Assembly: GCA_015655585.1 (NCBI GenBank)
Contig: JAATEV010000059.1
Coordinates: 1-33,974 of the forward strand
Direction: 5' to 3'
From: Terriglobales bacterium
GTDB lineage: Bacteria; Acidobacteriota; Terriglobia; Terriglobales; Acidobacteriaceae
DNA: 33,974 bases
Below, one piece after another: positions 22,784 through 30,904 of this stretch. The translations under genes and the position numbers were made by a program. The number at the start of each line of letters is the position of its first letter. Positions within the stretch are counted from its first letter, which is position 1. The notes beneath the pieces were generated by a model that made no database searches, was not told the origin of the DNA, and saw only the letters and a list, made by a program, of their open reading frames with translations.

Positions 22784-23419
22784 TCAGTTCAGGTGAATAA
22801 TCCCTCTCTGAATCGCCATAATCGCCGCCTTCGTGCGATCGGCAACTCCCAGTTTGCTCAACAAGCTATTGATATGCGACTTCACCGTGGCCTCCGAGAT
22901 ATACAAGTCCGCGGCGATATCGCGATTCGACCGTCCCGCCACAATCCTCTCCAGCACCTCCAGCTCCCGCGTCGTAAGCTCCTGGCTGTTGATCCTCTCC
23001 GCCAGCTTCTCCGCAATCGGCGCCGAGATCCGCCCCTTGCCCGAGTGCACCGCATGGATCGTCTTCAGCAGCTCGTCCGCGTCCATCCCCTTCAGCAGAT
23101 ACGCCTTCGCGCCCGCCCGCATCGCCCGATAGATGTCCTCGTCCCCATCGAACGTGGTCAGCACAATAATCCGCGCCCCGGAAAACTCCTTGCGGATTTT
23201 AGTAATCGCATCCACGCCGCCAAGCTTCGGCAGCCGAAGGTCCATCAGCGTAATGTCCGGAACCACCTTGCGGAACATCTCCACCGCCTGCATCCCATCC
23301 ATCGCCGAGCCCACCACCTCGATCTCCGGAATCGTGGAGAACAACGCAATCAGCCCCTGACGCACCACATGATGATCTTCCACAACCATCACTCGTATCC
23401 GATCCACCGTATCCGTCAT
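22784..23419 (-). CDS. LuxR/NarL-family response regulator
   Basis: The 211-residue protein has a receiver domain (residues about 8-125) with acidic pocket E14-D15, phospho-acceptor Asp60 in T-L-M-D-L-R-L-P and the conserved K in Y-L-L-K-G. The C-terminal LuxR-type helix-turn-helix (about 148-205) is marked by L-T-T-R-E-L-E-V-L-E-R and the recognition helix V-K-S-H-I-N-S-L-L-S-K-L. It should bind DNA as a dimer when phosphorylated. Its start overlaps the kinase stop by 4 bases (ATGA), indicating translational coupling and a cognate pair. Its targets are unknown; the divergent barrel gene and nearby hydrolases are candidates. Confidence 0.95.
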   Translation of the reverse strand: MTDTVDRIRVMVVEDHHVVRQGLIALFSTIPEIEVVGSAMDGMQAVEMFRKVVPDITLMDLRLPKLGGVDAITKIRKEFSGARIIVLTTFDGDEDIYRAMRAGAKAYLLKGMDADELLKTIHAVHSGKGRISAPIAEKLAERINSQELTTRELEVLERIVAGRSNRDIAADLYISEATVKSHINSLLSKLGVADRTKAAIMAIQRGIIHLN

Positions 23420-26211
23420 TCCTGGCCCTCGTGAATTGGAACCATCATACGTACCGTAGTTCCACCGCCGCGCACGCTCTCAATCTGCAACTCGGCCCCC
23501 AGCGACTCTGCTCTCTCTTTCATGCCCTGCAAGCCATAGTGGCCTTCTGCTCTGCGCCCCGCGTCTGCAACAAATCCAAGCCCGTCATCGCGGACCGTCA
23601 GCTCCACACCCTCGTCCTTGTACAGCAACTCCACCGAGACCGCGCTCGCCCGGGCATGACGCTCCACATTGAACAACGCCTCCTGCGCCACCCGAAGAAT
23701 CTCCTCCTCCGTAGCGCGCGGCAGCGGCCGATACACCCCGCTGATCACGACCTTCCGATGCACATCCAAAGCCACATCCGCAGAAACATCCGAAGACGCA
23801 TCCGATTTTATGATGCGCTCTACAGCCGCGCCAAGCCGCGCCGGAAGATCGTCCTCCCCAATCCCGCGCCGCAGGTTCCAGATGCTCTGCCGCGCCGCAT
23901 CCAGCCCCTCCCGCACCAGCAGCCGCGTCCTGTCCAGTTGCTGCGAGACCTGCTCCATCCGCGACGAGCGCACCAGCCGCGAGATCAGCTCCAGTTGTAC
24001 CGACACCCCCACAAAGTCCTGCACCAGCGTATCGTGTATCTCCCGCGCCATCCTGTTGCGCTCGTTCAGCACCAGGTCGAACCGCGTCTGCAACCGCCTC
24101 ACGCGAGCCCGGTACAGCAGATACACCACCGCAAGACTCAACCCCAGCATCGCAACATAGAACCACCACGTCCTGTAGAACGGCCGCAGGATCGAAAACC
24201 GCACTTCGGCCCCAGTCTCGTTCCAAACCCCATCGTTGTTCGCCCCCTGCACACGAAACCGATACCCGCCAAACGGCAGGTTCGTGTAATACGCCGTGCG
24301 CCGGTCTCCCACGTCCGTCCACTCCCGGTCAAACCCCTCCAGAAGAAACCGGTACCGCACCTTCGAAGGCACCGTATAACTCAGCCCCGCATAGTCGAAC
24401 GTGTACTGCCTGTGCGCGGGAGACAGCGTGACCTTCTCCGCCCCAGCCGGAACCACCTCTCCATCCACCACAAACCGTTCCACCACCATAGGCGGCGGAA
24501 CCGTATTCATCGGCAGATGCGCCGCATCCGCCACCGCAACGCCCCGCCGCGTAGCGAACCAGAGATGCCCATCCGCCGTCTTCCATATCGTCGGCGAACC
24601 CACCTCCGGCGTCTCATCGCTCGGCATCCCATCCGCCACGCCGTACCGTCCGACACCCACACGACACCACGCGCCACCCACACACTTACCAAGCTCCGCC
24701 ACCGCCACCCGAGCCACGCCCCTACGACTCTGCAACCACAAAAACCCACGCCCATCCGCCGCCATCGAAACCACATCCTGCGGCAGATCCACGCTCTTCA
24801 CCGGCAAAAACCGCCCTCCAGAAAATCTATTTAAACTCCCACTCTTACTAACCACCCACACCATGCCCGTCTCATCCTGAGCAATCCCCGCCACAATTCC
24901 ACCCGCCAATCCATCCTTCTCCCCAAACTCCCTTACCTCTCCACCATGAATCCGCGTGACCCCGCGCAAAGTCCCAAACCAGATATCGCCACCCGCATCC
25001 GAACCAGCCTCAAACACCGCACCAATCGGATCATTCCCCGCCCCCACCGCCGCAATCCGGCCATCCCGAAGCACCGCCAGCCCATGCCGCGTCCCAATCC
25101 ACAGCGCCCCATCCCGAGCCACCAGCAGCGACCGCACAAACTCATCCGGCAGCCCATCCGCCGTGCCAAACCGCCGCACCACGCCGTTCTCCCAATGCAC
25201 CAGACCATCCGGCGTCCCCACCCAGAGGTCGCCATGCGACCCCGGAGCAAGCGTCAGCGCCGTCATCCCATCCAGGGCCTTGCTCACCACCCCGCGGAAG
25301 CTCCGCAGCAGCCCATCCTCCCTCGTCGCATACCAGCCCGCTCCATCGCTCGTCTGCACCAGCGCGGTCACGGCCTCGCGAGCGACCAGCGGATCGCTCC
25401 CAAACTTCCGTACCCGCAGCACATGCAGGCCAGAGGTATCGGTCCCGATCCAGTGATTCCCCTCTCTGTCCTCAAACGTACACAGAACAGCGTCCGCCCT
25501 AAGCTCCGGAACGATCTTCGCCGTCTTCCATCGCGGCGAAAGAACCGCCAGCCCCTGGTTCGTCCCCACCCACGCATCGCCCTCCCGGTCCACCGAAAAC
25601 GACTCAATCCGCGTCCCAGGAACCTCCCCACCCACACTCCACGACCGCCCCCCATTCGAAACCCTCTGCGGAATCCACGACCATCCACGCAAAGCCACCC
25701 GAGCCTGCCCTCCCCCACGAAGCCCCTCACCAGCGCCACTCACCCGATGAAAGCTCTTCCCGTCATACCGAACCACCCCCGCCCCGGTAGAAACCAGCAA
25801 AGCCCCATCCTCGCCCGTACCCAGCGAAAGCACCGGCGCGGTCGAAACCCCATCCACCGTGCCAATCCTGCTCGTCCTGCCCTTCTCATAGCGAACCAGC
25901 CCATCCGCCGTGCCAAACCACAAGACTCCATCGCGGTCTTCGGCAATGCTGCTGATGTCGTCGCTCGTAAACGAAGCGTCCGACGCATGATGCAGCACCT
26001 TGAACGAGGTCCCATCGAACCGGGCAACGCCTCCCTCGGTAGCCAGCCACAGGTAGCCATCGCTCGATTGAAAGATCTGGTGCACGCTGTTCTGCGGCAA
26101 CCCCTCTTCCGTAGACCACGACTGATGCCCGAACACCCCATCGCTCTGCGCCATCATCGGCCCAGATATTAGTAAAACTAATATCCGCCCCAGAATCCCC
26201 CGCACCACCAT
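23416..26211 (-). CDS. Beta-propeller (Reg_prop / Y_Y_Y) sensor histidine kinase
   Basis: The protein (931 residues from the ATG at 26211) begins with a signal sequence (V-R-G-I-L-G-R-I-L-V-L-L-I) and a large periplasmic sensor made of Reg_prop propeller repeats: recurring V-W-F-G-T / L-W-I-G-T-x-x-G-L patterns starting with E-E-G-L-P-Q-N-S-V. It then has a Y_Y_Y domain (Y-R-F-L-L-E-G-F-D-R-E-W), one transmembrane helix (W-W-F-Y-V-A-M-L-G-L-S-L), a HisKA_3 dimerisation helix with His about 726 in R-E-I-H-D-T-L, and a HATPase domain with D-D-G-L-G-F. In Bacteroidetes such sensors bind oligosaccharides, so a glycan ligand is likely. A GTG start at 26310 is possible but gives no signal peptide at its N-terminus. 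It overlaps the regulator gene by 4 bases. Confidence 0.93.
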   Translation of the reverse strand: MVVRGILGRILVLLISGPMMAQSDGVFGHQSWSTEEGLPQNSVHQIFQSSDGYLWLATEGGVARFDGTSFKVLHHASDASFTSDDISSIAEDRDGVLWFGTADGLVRYEKGRTSRIGTVDGVSTAPVLSLGTGEDGALLVSTGAGVVRYDGKSFHRVSGAGEGLRGGGQARVALRGWSWIPQRVSNGGRSWSVGGEVPGTRIESFSVDREGDAWVGTNQGLAVLSPRWKTAKIVPELRADAVLCTFEDREGNHWIGTDTSGLHVLRVRKFGSDPLVAREAVTALVQTSDGAGWYATREDGLLRSFRGVVSKALDGMTALTLAPGSHGDLWVGTPDGLVHWENGVVRRFGTADGLPDEFVRSLLVARDGALWIGTRHGLAVLRDGRIAAVGAGNDPIGAVFEAGSDAGGDIWFGTLRGVTRIHGGEVREFGEKDGLAGGIVAGIAQDETGMVWVVSKSGSLNRFSGGRFLPVKSVDLPQDVVSMAADGRGFLWLQSRRGVARVAVAELGKCVGGAWCRVGVGRYGVADGMPSDETPEVGSPTIWKTADGHLWFATRRGVAVADAAHLPMNTVPPPMVVERFVVDGEVVPAGAEKVTLSPAHRQYTFDYAGLSYTVPSKVRYRFLLEGFDREWTDVGDRRTAYYTNLPFGGYRFRVQGANNDGVWNETGAEVRFSILRPFYRTWWFYVAMLGLSLAVVYLLYRARVRRLQTRFDLVLNERNRMAREIHDTLVQDFVGVSVQLELISRLVRSSRMEQVSQQLDRTRLLVREGLDAARQSIWNLRRGIGEDDLPARLGAAVERIIKSDASSDVSADVALDVHRKVVISGVYRPLPRATEEEILRVAQEALFNVERHARASAVSVELLYKDEGVELTVRDDGLGFVADAGRRAEGHYGLQGMKERAESLGAELQIESVRGGGTTVRMMVPIHEGQE
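26166..26184. promoter_or_regulatory. AT-rich perfect inverted repeat in the kinase signal-peptide codons
   Basis: ATATTAGT and ACTAATAT arms surround AAA. This AT-rich symmetric site is exceptional in a GC-rich gene and lies 27 bases into the kinase frame, close to the divergent promoter region (26212-26501). It could be an operator or an early-coding hairpin. No factor is known. Confidence 0.3.
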
Positions 26212-26501
26212 CCGCGCCGGTCCGTCTCGGAGGCAGCAACCGTCGCGCACGCACAGGGCAAATCCTTTCAAATCGACAATCCCTTTCTCCAGTGCAACAC
26301 CTCTACTCACAAAGTTCTACTAAAATTTCAACCCTTCGATGGATGTTTAACTCCTCAACAATACCTAAAGTGGTGACGCTTTCAACCAGCAGCCACACAG
26401 TGCACCAAAAGAGCAGCGAGACACCAACCGCATCTGCTCTTCCCAGGTGCCCGTGTACAACCAATCGCAGATCAATACATATCAGACGAGGCCCGAGCAA
26501 T

Positions 26502-27626
26502 ATGTTGAGAACGCAACCAGTACACCAAAGCCAATCCAGCCTGAAATATAAAGCTATTCAAAAATTATTCATACTATTCTTCGTCTCCGCCTCTGTTCTG
26601 TTGGCAACCGCCACGGCCCACGGACAAGGCTGCATCCTCGCGCGCTCTCCCCAGCAGACCGGTCTGCCCACCGGACAAGGCGGCGTCCTCCAGCCCGGCC
26701 ACTGGCAGGTCACCATCGGCGAGCGCCACCAGTTCTCCTACCAGCACTACGTCGGCGACGTCTATCAGGAATACCGCGCCCAGCAAGGCACCCAGGTCGA
26801 GAACCGCATCAATCTCGTCACCGTAAACCTCACCTACCAGATCACCCCCCGCATCAGCGTCGAGCTCGATGCCCCCTGGCTCTTCGCAACCCGCAAATCG
26901 CAGAACTCCCCCATCAAGTACGCCGCATCCGGCTTCGGCGACACCATCATCGGCGTCAACTCCTGGCTCCTGAATCCCGAGAAAGCCACTCGCGGCAACG
27001 TCTCCGGCGGCCTCGGCCTCCTCATCCCCTCCGGCAACGACGACGTCAAGAACACCACCAATACCAACACCACCGGCGTCGGTCCCGTAGTCGAGACCAC
27101 CCTTCCCGTCGACTACTCCATCCAGCCCGGCGGCGGCGGCTGGGGACTCGTCATGCAGTGGATGGGATACTGGCGCGGCGGCCACAACCTCACCTTCTAC
27201 ACCGACGGAGACTACATCGCCACTCAGGGCGGAACCAACGGCGTCCAGCGAGCGGCCACCTTCAACACCGCGCAGCCCCTCAACAACGAGGTAGCCGTCT
27301 CCGACCAGTATCTGTTCGAAGCCGGAGTCATGTTCCCCGTTCCCCACGTCACCGGACTCGCGATCACGCTAGGCCCCCGCGACGAAGGCGTCCCCGCGAA
27401 GAACCTCTTCCCCAACAGCAACGCCGGATTCCGCCGCCCCGGATTCGCCGTAACCGCAGGCCCCGGCATCCAGTACGCGCACGACAACAACATCATCACC
27501 GCCGGCGTATACAAAGCGATCCACCGCGACCGGACCGTAAGCTACCCGGACTCGGTCTACGGCACGCACGGCGACGCGGCCTTCGCGCAATACGTCTGGC
27601 TCGCCAGCTACACCCACCGCTTCTAA
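26502..27626 (+). CDS. Predicted outer-membrane beta-barrel protein
   Basis: The 374-residue protein (ATG 26502, with GAGG 10 bases upstream) has a signal peptide whose core is L-F-I-L-F-F-V-S-A-S-V-L-L-A-T and whose cleavage site is near A-H-G-Q. The mature part shows alternating polar and hydrophobic strands (for example W-Q-V-T-I-G-E-R-H-Q-F-S-Y, R-I-S-V-E-L-D-A-P-W-L-F) and ends in T-H-R-F; a terminal aromatic residue is the usual barrel-assembly signal. This resembles transporter-like barrels of the MetA/phenol-degradation type, but substrate and family are uncertain. The mature sequence seems to contain only one Cys, directly after the signal peptide (G-C-I-L-A-R). It is divergent from the sensor kinase and followed 25 bases later by a TlpA-like thioredoxin gene. 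Confidence 0.7.
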   Translation: MLRTQPVHQSQSSLKYKAIQKLFILFFVSASVLLATATAHGQGCILARSPQQTGLPTGQGGVLQPGHWQVTIGERHQFSYQHYVGDVYQEYRAQQGTQVENRINLVTVNLTYQITPRISVELDAPWLFATRKSQNSPIKYAASGFGDTIIGVNSWLLNPEKATRGNVSGGLGLLIPSGNDDVKNTTNTNTTGVGPVVETTLPVDYSIQPGGGGWGLVMQWMGYWRGGHNLTFYTDGDYIATQGGTNGVQRAATFNTAQPLNNEVAVSDQYLFEAGVMFPVPHVTGLAITLGPRDEGVPAKNLFPNSNAGFRRPGFAVTAGPGIQYAHDNNIITAGVYKAIHRDRTVSYPDSVYGTHGDAAFAQYVWLASYTHRF

Positions 27627-27651
27627 ACCAGCAACGCCAACAGGCCGAACA

Positions 27652-28176
27652 ATGAAAAGCACCCTGAAGCTAGCTGCAATCCTATCCCTCAACCTCCTCG
27701 TCACGGTTGGGTATGCCAAGCGCATACCCAACCTCGAATTCAAAGACCTCTCCGGCCAGACCCAGAAGACCGACAGCCTCCGCGGCTCCATCACTGTCAT
27801 CAGCTTCTGGGCCACCTGGTGCGTCCCCTGCCGCGAAGAGCTTCCCCGCCTCTCCAAGCTCAACGCCGAATACTCCGCCAAAGGCGTCCGCTTCCTAGCC
27901 ATCTCCGTCGACGAGCCCAAAAACCGCAATAAAATCGAGCCCTTTTTCACCCAGCAAAACATCCAACTCAACACCTGGGTCGGGGCCGACATCGACACCC
28001 TCGGCAAAGTAGGCCTCGGCAACGTAGTCCCCGGAACCCTCATCCTCGACAAAGACGGCGAAATCATCACCCGCATCATGGGCGAAGCCCAGGAGACCGA
28101 CATCACCACCCGCATCGACTGGCTCCTCCAGGGCCGCACCGGCACCGCCCCCGAGCCCCTCGTCCGCCGCTACTAA
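27652..28176 (+). CDS. TlpA/ResA-like periplasmic thioredoxin
   Basis: The 174-residue protein has a signal peptide or anchor (L-A-A-I-L-S-L-N-L-L-V-T-V) and a thioredoxin-fold domain of the AhpC-TSA/Redoxin type. The redox motif W-C-V-P-C is in F-W-A-T-W-C-V-P-C-R-E-E-L near residue 58. The cis-Pro loop is at V-V-P-G-T, followed by L-I-L-D-K-D-G. Such proteins reduce disulfides in the periplasm, for example in cytochrome c maturation or for a dedicated client. It lies 25 bases after the beta-barrel gene and is probably co-transcribed, so the barrel's lone Cys is a possible target. Confidence 0.9.
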   Translation: MKSTLKLAAILSLNLLVTVGYAKRIPNLEFKDLSGQTQKTDSLRGSITVISFWATWCVPCREELPRLSKLNAEYSAKGVRFLAISVDEPKNRNKIEPFFTQQNIQLNTWVGADIDTLGKVGLGNVVPGTLILDKDGEIITRIMGEAQETDITTRIDWLLQGRTGTAPEPLVRRY

Positions 28177-28292
28177 ACAGTTACTCGTATCGTCACTTGT
28201 TCCCACCGCTGTTTTAGCACTTGTCGTAGTTGTTGCCGCTGACATTGCCGTTGTTCTTGCCTTTGCCTTTCCTCCACTCCGCCCCCAACTTT

Positions 28293-28448
28293 GTCATTTC
28301 GACCGAAGCAGCGCAGCCTCATCGCGCTGCGAAGCGGAGAAATCCGCTTCTTTACCCATGACTAACCCCAGCCCATAAGTACTTGCTTTTGCTGTTGTTC
28401 TTGCCGTTGCCCTTTTTGTTTGTCATTCCCGAAGGGAATCTGCGTTTG
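28293..28448. repeat. Composite intergenic repeat, left copy
   Basis: The 402-base gap after the thioredoxin gene has no gene. It contains a conserved first block (GTCATTTCGACCGAAGC... to CCCATAAG, 28293-28379), a T/G/C-rich hexamer-like spacer (28380-28420) and a second block (TGTCATTCCCGAAGGGAATC..., 28421-28448). The same arrangement recurs at 29866-30054 on the other side of the permease gene. Bases 28200-28270 are simple TTG-rich sequence. Confidence 0.8.
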
Positions 28449-28578
28449 CTGTTGTTTTTGTTCTCACCGTTACTTCCAGCCTCCCACCCCACCAAATCGA
28501 AGCCCAAAAACCCGCATTCGCCGGAAACCCTGAACCGCTGCGATACTAGAAGACGTCTAATTAAACGCAGCGAACATC

Positions 28579-29853
28579 ATGGGAATCATCACGCCCCCCA
28601 AACCGAGCTCCTTCGACCGCACTCTCCAGAGCGCGCGGTCCACCATGATGTTCAGCGAAGTCGTCCGCCTCGCCATCGACAGCTTCCGCGCCAGCAAGAC
28701 CCGCTTCCTCCTCACCATGCTCGGCATGGTCATCGGCTCGGCCTCTATCATCCTCGTCGCCACGCTCGGTTCCACCGGCAAGGAATATGCCATCGACCAG
28801 CTCAACAGCATCGGTCCCAACAAAATCGAGCTCCAATACGGCGGCGGCACCATCACCGGCCCCGACGGCACCAGCACCGAGGACAACTTCACGCTAGACG
28901 ACATGCAGGCCGTCAACGATCGCATCCCCGGCATCGTCGCCTCGTCTCCCATGCTCGAATACCCCGATAACGTGAGCTTAGGCGGCGGCGTCACCAAGAT
29001 GACCATGCTCCTCGGCGTTTCGCCGGAGTACCGTAAGATCCGCGGCCTCATCGTCCTCTCCGGCCGCTTCTTCGACGAATACGACAGCAGCGCCCGCGAA
29101 AAAGTCGCCGTCATCGTCGAGCCGTTCGCCCAGGAGCTCTACGGCTCCTCCGAGGCCGCCGTCGGCAAAAGCATCAGCATCAAGGGCATCCCCTTCACCA
29201 TCATCGGAGTCTTCAAAGAAAGCATCCCCACCTACGGCCAGTCCGAGATCAGCGAACACACCATGCTCGTCCCATACCCCGTGCTTCGCTACTTCAAAGG
29301 AACCAACTCGCTCAAAGAGATCTTCTTCATGATGCGCGACTCCTCCATGGTCGAGTCATCGAAGGACAGCATTCTGAAGATCATCCGCTCTCGTCATTAT
29401 TCCAACTCGATCTACACCGCCCAGACCCTGACCGGCATCATCGACAGTATGCGCAAGATCGCCGACATGCTGGAAATCGTGCTGATCCTCGGCGCAGGCA
29501 TCACCCTCATCGTCAGCGGCGTAGGCATCATGAACAGTATGCTGGCCAACGTACAGGCGCGCATCCGCGAGATCGGCATCCGCAAGGCCCTCGGAGCCAC
29601 CAGCCGCGAGATCCGCCTCCAGTTCCTCACCGAATCGGTCTTCATCTCCCTCAGCGGAGGCCTCATCGGCACCATCCTCGGCCTGTCCCTTCCTCTCGGC
29701 CTCAGAATGTTCACGCCCTTCAAAATCCCGATCAGCCCCTGGTCGCCGGTCATAGCCCTCTCGACCTCGGTCTTCGTAGGCGTACTCTTCGGCACCATCC
29801 CCGCCAACCGTGCCGCCCGCCTCGACCCCGTAGAAACCCTGAAGTACGAGTAG
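28579..29853 (+). CDS. MacB/FtsX-type ABC transporter permease, no ATPase partner nearby
   Basis: The 424-residue protein has one N-terminal transmembrane helix (R-F-L-L-T-M-L-G-M-V-I-G-S-A-S-I-I-L), a periplasmic MacB_PCD domain (about residues 60-290) and a C-terminal FtsX domain with three helices. It contains the family block R-E-I-G-I-R-K-A-L-G-A and ends in the typical P-A-N-R-A-A-R-L-D-P-V-E-T-L. Such permeases couple cytoplasmic ATP hydrolysis to periplasmic work, for example export of peptides, antibiotics or lipoproteins. No fused or adjacent ATP-binding gene is seen, so its ATPase must be encoded elsewhere. The start ATG lacks a clear ribosome-binding site. The gene is enclosed by two copies of a composite repeat. 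Confidence 0.9.
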   Translation: MGIITPPKPSSFDRTLQSARSTMMFSEVVRLAIDSFRASKTRFLLTMLGMVIGSASIILVATLGSTGKEYAIDQLNSIGPNKIELQYGGGTITGPDGTSTEDNFTLDDMQAVNDRIPGIVASSPMLEYPDNVSLGGGVTKMTMLLGVSPEYRKIRGLIVLSGRFFDEYDSSAREKVAVIVEPFAQELYGSSEAAVGKSISIKGIPFTIIGVFKESIPTYGQSEISEHTMLVPYPVLRYFKGTNSLKEIFFMMRDSSMVESSKDSILKIIRSRHYSNSIYTAQTLTGIIDSMRKIADMLEIVLILGAGITLIVSGVGIMNSMLANVQARIREIGIRKALGATSREIRLQFLTESVFISLSGGLIGTILGLSLPLGLRMFTPFKIPISPWSPVIALSTSVFVGVLFGTIPANRAARLDPVETLKYE

Positions 29854-29865
29854 CCCCCCAACCCC

Positions 29866-30054
29866 GTCATTTCGACCGGAGCGCCGCATCCTCATCGCGC
29901 TGCGAAGCGGAGAAACCCGCTTCTCTACCCATACCCCTCCAAAGCCCATAAGCCGTTGTCTTTGTTCTTGCTTTTGTCGTTGTCGTTGTCGTTGCCGTTG
30001 CCGTTGCCGTTGTCTGTTTTTTGATTTGTCATTCCCGAAGGGAATCTGCGTTTG
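29866..30054. repeat. Composite intergenic repeat, right copy
   Basis: The first block (29866-29951) and second block (30027-30054) match those at 28293-28448 in the same orientation. The spacer is longer here and holds clean tandem hexamers. It starts 13 bases after the permease stop. No gene is seen in the 491-base gap from 29854 to 30344. Confidence 0.8.
29974..30009. repeat. Tandem hexamers: three TTGTCG then three TTGCCG
   Basis: Six uninterrupted 6-base units form a short microsatellite inside the spacer of the right composite repeat. A second tract of TTTGCC units follows at 30051-30071. Confidence 0.85.
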
Positions 30055-30068
30055 CCTTTGCCTTTGCC

Positions 30069-30098
30069 TTTGGGATTAGAGCCGGGCTTCAGCCCGGC
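30069..30098. repeat. GCCGGGC-TTCA-GCCCGGC hairpin with CTTTGGGATTAG prefix
   Basis: A perfect 7-bp stem with TTCA loop (30081-30098) follows CTTTGGGATTAG. The prefix and loop match the hairpin near 2987-2998, marking a second subfamily of the intergenic palindromes. Confidence 0.7.
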
Positions 30099-30274
30099 GT
30101 CAAAGCCGTCGCGAAGCGACCAACCGCTCTGCCGAAACTGCGGGGTCCCCGGCGAACAGCTTTTCGTTCGCTGGGGTGAAAGGCCGGAGCAAAGCCCCGA
30201 GCGAAGCCGAGGGGGCGAAGCGACTGATTTATTGCCTTCACTCACAGACGCCCATAACTTCAGCCCCAAGCCCT

Positions 30275-30325
30275 AAAAACAAAAACGCCCCCGTCTCCGC
30301 AAAACATCTGCGGAGACGGGGGCGT
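30275..30325 (-). terminator. Strong rho-independent terminator of the rpsF-rpsR-rplI operon
   Basis: A perfect 17-bp GC-rich stem (30285-30301 with 30309-30325) around a 7-base loop lies about 20 bases after the rplI stop. On the minus strand it is followed by TTTTGTTTTT. This is the strongest terminator in the window. Confidence 0.95.
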
Positions 30326-30344
30326 CTCAACACCAAATCAAAAA

Positions 30345-30818
30345 CTAAACAGCCGCGGCAGCTTCCACTTCGGCCTGGTCGCCCTTCACCGTCACCTTGA
30401 TGTGGCTGGTCACCTCGCGGTGCAGCTTCACGGGAACGTGATACTCGCCCAGCGTCTTCAGCGGATCTTCGAGCGAGATCTTGCGGCGGTCGATCGTAAA
30501 GCCCTTGTTCTCCAGCTCATGGGCAATATCGCTCGACGTGACCGAGCCAAACAGATGCTCGCTCTCGCCAACCTTGCGCTCGAACACCAACTCCACAGCC
30601 GAAAGCTGCGTAGCCAGTTCCTCGGCCTCGGTCTTCTCCTTGGCCGACTTGCGGAGAGCCGAACCCTTCATCTGCTCGATCACGGCCTTGTTCGCTTCTG
30701 TCGCCTCAATCGCCAGCTTTCCCGGCAGCAGGTAGTTACGCCCGTACCCGTCGGCGACTTTCACCACATCGCCGCGATGTCCGAGCTTGTTTACATCTTC
30801 CTTCAGAATGACTTCCAT
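30345..30818 (-). CDS. rplI: 50S ribosomal protein L9
   Basis: The 157-residue protein is L9, which binds 23S rRNA near the L1 stalk base. The diagnostic N-terminal domain is complete: M-E-V-I-L-K-E-D-V-N-K-L-G-H-R-G-D, then G-Y-G-R-N-Y-L-L-P. A long connecting helix follows (about 45-80), and then the C-terminal domain with S-V-T-S-S-D-I-A and I-D-R-R-K-I. It is slightly longer than the usual about 149 residues, with a short Ala/Glu tail. AGGAGA lies upstream of the ATG. It is the last gene of the rpsF-rpsR-rplI set and is followed by the strong terminator. Confidence 0.98.
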   Translation of the reverse strand: MEVILKEDVNKLGHRGDVVKVADGYGRNYLLPGKLAIEATEANKAVIEQMKGSALRKSAKEKTEAEELATQLSAVELVFERKVGESEHLFGSVTSSDIAHELENKGFTIDRRKISLEDPLKTLGEYHVPVKLHREVTSHIKVTVKGDQAEVEAAAAV

Positions 30819-30904
30819 TGCAGTTCTCCTGTCTGGCCAGACCTCCGCCAGTCATGCATGTCCAATAAGTCCGTCAGCGCAGCCGGTCCAGCCGCGCTCA
30901 AAAA

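Noticed and set aside
28293-30054. Insertion sequence or transposon around the permease
   Set aside because: The flanking repeats are direct and imperfect, no transposase is present, and no terminal inverted repeats were seen.
28200-30060. CRISPR-like repetition around the permease gene
   Set aside because: The repeats are hexamer tracts and two composite copies. They lack regular repeat-spacer spacing and there are no cas genes.
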